A stretch of 36,538 nt of DNA from Acidobacteriota bacterium. GTDB taxonomy: Bacteria; Acidobacteriota; Blastocatellia; Pyrinomonadales; Pyrinomonadaceae. The stretch spans positions 1 through 36,538 of the forward strand of contig QHXM01000067.1 of assembly GCA_003222945.1 (NCBI GenBank). The letters run 5' to 3'. The position numbers and the translations under genes are program-made. A model generated the notes under the pieces. The model had not been told where the DNA came from. It worked only from the letters and a program-made list of their open reading frames with translations, and searched no databases. Each line of letters begins with the position of its first letter. Positions within the stretch are counted from its first letter, which is position 1. Shown here piece by piece: positions 32,643-36,538 of the stretch.

Positions 32643-34043
32643 ATGCAATCAAAGAAACTCGCGGCGCCGTCTGCGCACAAATTGCCAGCGCTCCAACCGA
32701 AGATGGTCGGCGCGCAGCCGCATGGCGCGAAGCAACTGAATCGTGCGCCGATTGCGCCAAAGGTATTTCGTCCACAGCCTGCGCCCAAAGCGTTACAGGC
32801 GAAGCTGCCTGCTTCACATCAGCCAGCCAATCATTCAGGCCGAGCAAGTGTGAAGCCAACCGCTTCTTTATCTTACCGCCCGCAACCCGTGCCCAGGGTC
32901 TTGCAAACCAAGAGCGCGCCCGGTAAGCCGCCGCTCGCAGCCCAAGCGCCGCGGCAGCCTGTTGCGCCGCCGGTCTATCGTCCGCAGACAACGCCGAAAG
33001 CAGCTCAACCCAAAATGGCCCCTGCTGTGCAGCAGAAGAGTAAGCCATCGGTTGCGCCTCCGGCTTGCGGGCCGCAAGCCATACTCAGAGTTTTGCAAGT
33101 TAAAGCATCAGCCAAACAACAAGCGTCGGCGACAATCCAAAATTCACATCAGCCCATCGCTCAGCCGTCAACTCGTCATCAGCCTGGGGCGAAGGTTTTG
33201 CAAACGAAGAAGGCCACGACGCAGCCGACGGCGTCGGCACATGCGAGCCACGCACGACCAATCAATGTCAGCGCGTCTTCTCAAAACGGCGATTCCGGCA
33301 TGACCTCCGCCGGGAAGCCGGGGCGACTATCAGGAGCGCAACCACAGGTTGCTGGACGCGCGGCTGACGGCGTCGTGCAGCCGACGCTGATGGGACTCCT
33401 CGGCGGCGCAGCCCTCGGGACAGCATACACTCTGGCGACGGCTGGGGTTGGCTGGGGAGTCTTGGCAGGACTCGCCATCGGTAGCGCTGTAGGTCACACC
33501 GTCACCGATGCCTATAATTATTTCACAGGCGGCGGGCAGCCGTTGCCGGTGGCGGCCCCTGCCGCCGCCCCTCCATTTAATCTCGATGCTGATGCGCTGT
33601 TGGAATTAATCCTTAGCAATCACGAGGACATTTCTCAGGCGATTCAGACCGGCGCGGCGTGGGAAATCTGGAAACAAGTGCAGTTGAGTATCAAGCTCAG
33701 GCAGCGTGGACTAGCGGTGGTCCGCGAAGCGTCTTATGGAGATGGAACTTCTCTTGACCTGCTCGTGCGCGACGCTAACGCAACGACGGTAGCGATTGAG
33801 CTGAAAGTTGAAAGCGCAACTAATGCAGGAAGAAAGTTGGCTACGGACGTAAGGAATGACCTGTCGAAGATAAATAATTACGGGGCAGTGGCAGTGAATG
33901 AAAAATGGGTAGTTGGCATTGGCTACAGTTCAGCAGCGCGCTCCGCTCTTAGTGACATCTCAAACGGGATGGGCGGTATCGTCGAATATGGAGAACGTGG
34001 TGGCATTGGCGTAGTTGTGGTGCGCGCGAACCAACTCTTCTGA
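32643..34043 (+). CDS. Five-repeat YRPQ cargo protein with hydrophobic hairpin and PD-(D/E)xK nuclease domain
   Basis: 466 residues in three parts. Residues 1 to about 190 hold QPHGAKQL and five copies of the signature (PIAPKVFRPQPAPKALQAK first, PIAQPSTRHQPGAKVLQTK last). Residues 249-298 are a Gly/Ala-rich hydrophobic stretch (LMGLLGGAALGTAYTLATAG, VLAGLAIGSAVG) that could form a membrane hairpin. Residues about 318-466 look like a PD-(D/E)xK nuclease: helix AAWEIWKQVQLSIKLRQRG, strand with Asp372 (GTSLDLLVRD), then Glu386-Leu-Lys388 (VAIELKVES). This layout (sorting repeats, translocation segment, nuclease) is what a secreted DNase effector needs. The 3' third is more AT-rich than the repeat part. 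No ribosome binding site is clear at this ATG, and no immunity gene follows. Confidence 0.8.
   Translation: MQSKKLAAPSAHKLPALQPKMVGAQPHGAKQLNRAPIAPKVFRPQPAPKALQAKLPASHQPANHSGRASVKPTASLSYRPQPVPRVLQTKSAPGKPPLAAQAPRQPVAPPVYRPQTTPKAAQPKMAPAVQQKSKPSVAPPACGPQAILRVLQVKASAKQQASATIQNSHQPIAQPSTRHQPGAKVLQTKKATTQPTASAHASHARPINVSASSQNGDSGMTSAGKPGRLSGAQPQVAGRAADGVVQPTLMGLLGGAALGTAYTLATAGVGWGVLAGLAIGSAVGHTVTDAYNYFTGGGQPLPVAAPAAAPPFNLDADALLELILSNHEDISQAIQTGAAWEIWKQVQLSIKLRQRGLAVVREASYGDGTSLDLLVRDANATTVAIELKVESATNAGRKLATDVRNDLSKINNYGAVAVNEKWVVGIGYSSAARSALSDISNGMGGIVEYGERGGIGVVVVRANQLF
32748..33209 (+). repeat. Array of five coding repeats of the YRPQ signature
   Basis: Within the last cargo gene, 19-codon units of the type P-[VI]-A-P-x-x-[YF]-R-P-Q-P-x-P-K-x-L-Q-x-K recur five times with variable Pro/Gln/Ala-rich spacers. 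The first is at 32748-32804 and the last at 33153-33209. Unit 2 keeps SYRPQPVPRVLQTK, unit 3 PVAPPVYRPQTTPK, and unit 4 is degenerate (CGPQAILRVLQVK). The other four cargo genes have one unit each. Confidence 0.85.
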
Positions 34044-34122
34044 CTGTAGGAGAAATAGATGGTGGAAAATGTAAGGGGCAAGCTACAGCTATTATGAGTG
34101 GTATGATGAATCGAGGAGATTG

Positions 34123-34830
34123 ATGCTGATGAATATGCGACCCGGCGGTGAGCTGGCGACTCGTCCGCTGCATTTCATCTGGATGGCAGATTGCTCCGGC
34201 TCAATGGACGTGGACGGGAAAATCCAGTCTCTGAACACGGCCATCAAAGAGGCGATTCCGAATATGCAGGCGGTCGCCGACGAGAACCCGAACGCGCAAG
34301 TTCTGGTGCGCGCCATCAAATTCTCATCGGGCGCGCAGTGGCACGTATCGCAGCCGACGGAGGTCTCGGATTTCCGTTGGGAGGATTTGACCGCAGAGGG
34401 CGTGACCGACATGGGCAAAGCCCTCTCGATGGTCGCGGACCAATTAAAGATTCCACCGATGACCGAACGCGCTCTGCCGCCCGTGCTCGTACTCATCTCC
34501 GACGGGCAGCCGACGGATGATTACGCGAGCGGCCTAAAGGCTCTGATGGATCAACCGTGGGGACGCAAGGCCGTGCGTATAGCCATCGCCATAGGCGAGG
34601 ATGCTGACACTGAAGTTCTACAAAAATTCATCGGCAACCCTGAGTTGAAACCTCTGCAAGCCAACAATCCTGAAGCTTTAGTCAAATACATCAAGTGGGT
34701 TTCCACCGCCGTCTTAAAATCCGCTTCCGCACCTGCAAGTCAAACCTCAGATTCCGCTGCGCCGGGGATGAACGTGCCCATCCCAGTGCTGCCGGACAGC
34801 GGCCCAACATCTGCCGACGATGTCTGGTAA
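34123..34830 (+). CDS. VWA-domain protein (TerY-like) of a phosphorylation triad
   Basis: About 235 residues; ATGs at 34123 and 34129 are both usable behind AGGAG (34114-34118). A von Willebrand A domain fills residues 15-195 with a complete MIDAS: DCSGSM (residues 23-28), the Thr in GVTDMG, and Asp in LISDGQPTDD. The C-terminal tail is Pro/Ser/Ala-rich (ASAPASQTSDSAAPG). TerY-like VWA proteins occur with a PP2C phosphatase and a kinase in the TerY-P triad, as here, and are thought to act as metal-dependent scaffolds. The phosphatase starts 12 bases later. No membrane segment is seen. Confidence 0.9.
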   Translation: MLMNMRPGGELATRPLHFIWMADCSGSMDVDGKIQSLNTAIKEAIPNMQAVADENPNAQVLVRAIKFSSGAQWHVSQPTEVSDFRWEDLTAEGVTDMGKALSMVADQLKIPPMTERALPPVLVLISDGQPTDDYASGLKALMDQPWGRKAVRIAIAIGEDADTEVLQKFIGNPELKPLQANNPEALVKYIKWVSTAVLKSASAPASQTSDSAAPGMNVPIPVLPDSGPTSADDVW

Positions 34831-34842
34831 GCGAGCTTTCGC

Positions 34843-35829
34843 ATGTCTAAAGACAAACACACAGCGCGTTGGCGAGTGGTCGGCCAAAGCGTGCGCGGCG
34901 CAACGCATGAGCGTGCAGGTGTGACCAATCAAGATGCGATTCATTGGCTGCCGGAATCGGGCACAGAGCTTCCTCTGATTCTGGCCGTCGCAGATGGTCA
35001 TGGCAGCCGCCGCTCTTTCCGCAGCGAGACGGGCGCGCGTCTTGCCGTCGAGACAGCTGCACAGGTCATACGCGATTTTCTGCGTGGGCAAGTCGAAATC
35101 GAAAATCTGTCTGCAATCAAGCGCGCAGCAGAGGAATGGCTGCCCGTAGCTGTGGCGCGCAGATGGCTGGAAGCAGTGACGAATCATCTGGCGGCGCACC
35201 CGCTCTCGGCAGATGAGCTTAAGCTCGTCGGAGCAGATCAACCTGAAGCGAGCGTTCAAGCCTCTCAATCAAACTCGCAGTTGGCTTACGGGACGACGAT
35301 TCTGGTGGCTGCCGTTACAGTAGATTTTATTCTCTACCTGCAACTAGGAGACGGTGAGATATTGATCGTCGCAGATGACGGAGAGGTGAGCAGTCCTCTG
35401 CCAAAGGATCAAAGACTCTTCGCCAACGAGACCACCTCGTTGTGCTCTGAGGATGCATGGCGCGATTTCAGAGTCTGCTTTCAAGCCGTCTCAAACACTC
35501 CTCCGGCTCTCATACTTCTTTCCACGGACGGCTATCCAAATTCCTTTCGTGATGAATCGGGCTTTTTCAAGGTCGGCACGGACATTCTCGAAATGATACG
35601 AGCCGAAGGGTTGGATATGGTCAACGATCATCTTGAGTCATGGCTCAGGGAATCAACCTATGCGGGCAGCGGCGATGATGTTACTTTGGGTCTCATCTGC
35701 TCTCTGGATTCTATTGCACGACAAGCCATGCGAGAGATACGCACGCCAACCTTGCAGCAGGCTGCCGAGCAGGGCAGGGAATTCAATCAACGCGAAGATA
35801 GAGATGCGCCAGTGGAGTATGATGTGTAG
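34843..35829 (+). CDS. PP2C-family Ser/Thr phosphatase of the triad
   Basis: 328 residues. Metal-coordinating positions of PP2C are kept: NQD at 29-31, ADGHGS at 50-55, STDGYPNSF in the middle, and GSGDDVTLG near the C-terminus. The intervening core (YGTTILVAAVTVDFILYLQLGDGEILI) is typical. It should remove phosphates added by the adjacent kinase. The last 50 residues are a polar, probably disordered tail. The protein is cytoplasmic. It is sandwiched between the VWA gene (12 bases upstream) and the kinase (3 bases downstream), so the three are one operon. Confidence 0.93.
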   Translation: MSKDKHTARWRVVGQSVRGATHERAGVTNQDAIHWLPESGTELPLILAVADGHGSRRSFRSETGARLAVETAAQVIRDFLRGQVEIENLSAIKRAAEEWLPVAVARRWLEAVTNHLAAHPLSADELKLVGADQPEASVQASQSNSQLAYGTTILVAAVTVDFILYLQLGDGEILIVADDGEVSSPLPKDQRLFANETTSLCSEDAWRDFRVCFQAVSNTPPALILLSTDGYPNSFRDESGFFKVGTDILEMIRAEGLDMVNDHLESWLRESTYAGSGDDVTLGLICSLDSIARQAMREIRTPTLQQAAEQGREFNQREDRDAPVEYDV

Positions 35830-35832
35830 CCT

Positions 35833-36538
35833 ATGAGCCAGATACTTGCGCCCGGACAGAAGGTTCGTACAGAGACTTCGGGGATGAGTTGCGAGGTGTT
35901 GAAGTTTCTAGGCGGCGGAGGGCAGGGAGAAGTCTATGCGGCGCGAGTCGGAGATAAGCAGGTTGCGCTCAAATGGTATTACACGGCTTCCGCCACAAAG
36001 GAACAAAGGGTTGCGCTTGAGATGCTCTGCGCCAGAGGAGCACCGAGTCCGAAGTTTCTATGGCCTGTGGAACTCGCTTCGGCGCAAGATGTGGCGGACT
36101 ATGGCTACATCATGTCTCTGCGCGAGGCTCGCTACAAAAGCATCGTGGACATGATGAAGCGGCGCGTCGAACCGAGCTTTCGCGCACTGGCGACCGTCGG
36201 GCTTGAGCTTTCTCACAGCTTTCTGCAACTTCATGCGCGCGGGCTTTGCTATCGTGATATCTCTTTCGGGAACGCTTTCTTCGACCCGGAAACGGGCGAG
36301 GTGCTGATCTGCGATAACGATAATGTCACGGTTGACGCACAGGCCAAGGGCGGCGTCTATGGCACGCCGCGATTCATGGCTCCAGAGATTGTGCGCGGCG
36401 ACGCTGTGCCGAGTTCGCAGACCGATCTGTTCTCGTTGTCCGTCCTCTTATTTTACATGCTTATGATGCATCACCCTTTGGAAGGGAAGAGGGAGTTGGC
36501 GATCAAATGCCTCGACCTGCCTGCGATGAAAAAGCTCT
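35833..36538 (+). CDS. Protein kinase of the triad (3' truncated by window edge)
   Basis: 235 codons are visible from ATG at 35833. Kinase landmarks: glycine loop LGGGGQGEVY (26-35), catalytic Lys47 in VALKWY, catalytic loop YRDISFGN (140-147; Asp142 and Asn147 kept, with Ser in place of the usual Lys two residues after Asp), metal-binding Asp161 in the DFG-equivalent ICDNDNV, and GTPRFMAPE (177-185) closing the activation segment. The DIS-x-GN loop and the partners VWA and PP2C fit the TerY-P kinase type. The start is three bases after the phosphatase stop. The C-lobe and any further domain lie beyond the window. Confidence 0.92.
   Translation, partial: MSQILAPGQKVRTETSGMSCEVLKFLGGGGQGEVYAARVGDKQVALKWYYTASATKEQRVALEMLCARGAPSPKFLWPVELASAQDVADYGYIMSLREARYKSIVDMMKRRVEPSFRALATVGLELSHSFLQLHARGLCYRDISFGNAFFDPETGEVLICDNDNVTVDAQAKGGVYGTPRFMAPEIVRGDAVPSSQTDLFSLSVLLFYMLMMHHPLEGKRELAIKCLDLPAMKKL

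Noticed and set aside
1-36538. CRISPR arrays, tRNA or rRNA genes, insertion sequences, integrase genes or attachment-site repeats
   Set aside because: No regularly spaced direct repeats, RNA gene signatures, transposase motifs or terminal inverted repeats were seen on either strand.

Overview
The window is a gene-dense, roughly 55% GC bacterial chromosome segment with every convincing gene on the + strand. The best guess at the host is an Acidobacteriota member (Blastocatellia-like). This rests on an Oar-like TonB-dependent transporter with a carboxypeptidase-regulatory-like N-terminus and the LPLNGRN plug motif, on DUF11-rich secreted proteins, and on general gene style. It is an inference, because no rRNA or other marker gene is present.

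Layout. (1) 1-5636: an envelope/surface block with the 3' end of an outer-membrane beta-barrel protein, two secreted DUF11 proteins sharing a C-terminal module, and a small ATGA-coupled membrane protein. (2) 5637-10045: a small hypothetical gene with a possible promoter, then an Oar-like TonB-dependent receptor split into three frames by two one-base losses in homopolymers, closed by a clear intrinsic terminator. (3) 10046-10787: about 740 bp without genes, containing a 9-bp perfect inverted repeat. (4) 10788-27589: a type VI secretion locus in the order tssJ-tssK-tssL-tssM-tssA-tssB-tssC-hcp-tssE-tssF-tssG-vgrG. TssG carries a C-terminal cyclic-nucleotide-binding domain. The ATPase gene tssH/clpV is not in the window. 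(5) 27622-29480: a MORN-repeat protein, a PAAR-like DUF4280 spike-tip protein and a membrane SPOR-domain protein. (6) 29535-34043: five consecutive genes whose products share a short N-terminal signature, an HGxK-type box followed by P-[VIL]-A-P-P-x-[YF]-R-P-Q-x-x-P-K-x-L-Q-x-K, but have unrelated C-termini: a DUF4157 HExxH domain, an HNH nuclease, an unassigned GHYxP-containing domain, a CCHC zinc knuckle, and a PD-(D/E)xK nuclease behind a glycine-rich hydrophobic segment. (7) 34123-36538: a VWA / PP2C phosphatase / protein kinase triad of the TerY-P type, the kinase running off the right edge.

Working model (inference). The T6SS builds a contractile machine tipped by VgrG and the DUF4280 protein. 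The five signature-bearing proteins are its modular cargo, the shared proline-rich N-terminus being a candidate loading or sorting tag. A cyclic nucleotide sensed at the baseplate through TssG, and phosphorylation through the VWA-PP2C-kinase triad, could gate assembly. DUF4157 is best known from extracellular contractile injection system cargo, so a DUF4157-marked toxin set in a T6SS locus is the most unusual feature here. No immunity gene is evident beside either predicted nuclease.

Three separate one-base frame breaks (CCC at 7843-7845, AAA at 8947-8949, GGG at 29552-29554) all fall in homopolymers, which points to residual sequencing error rather than three real pseudogenizations.
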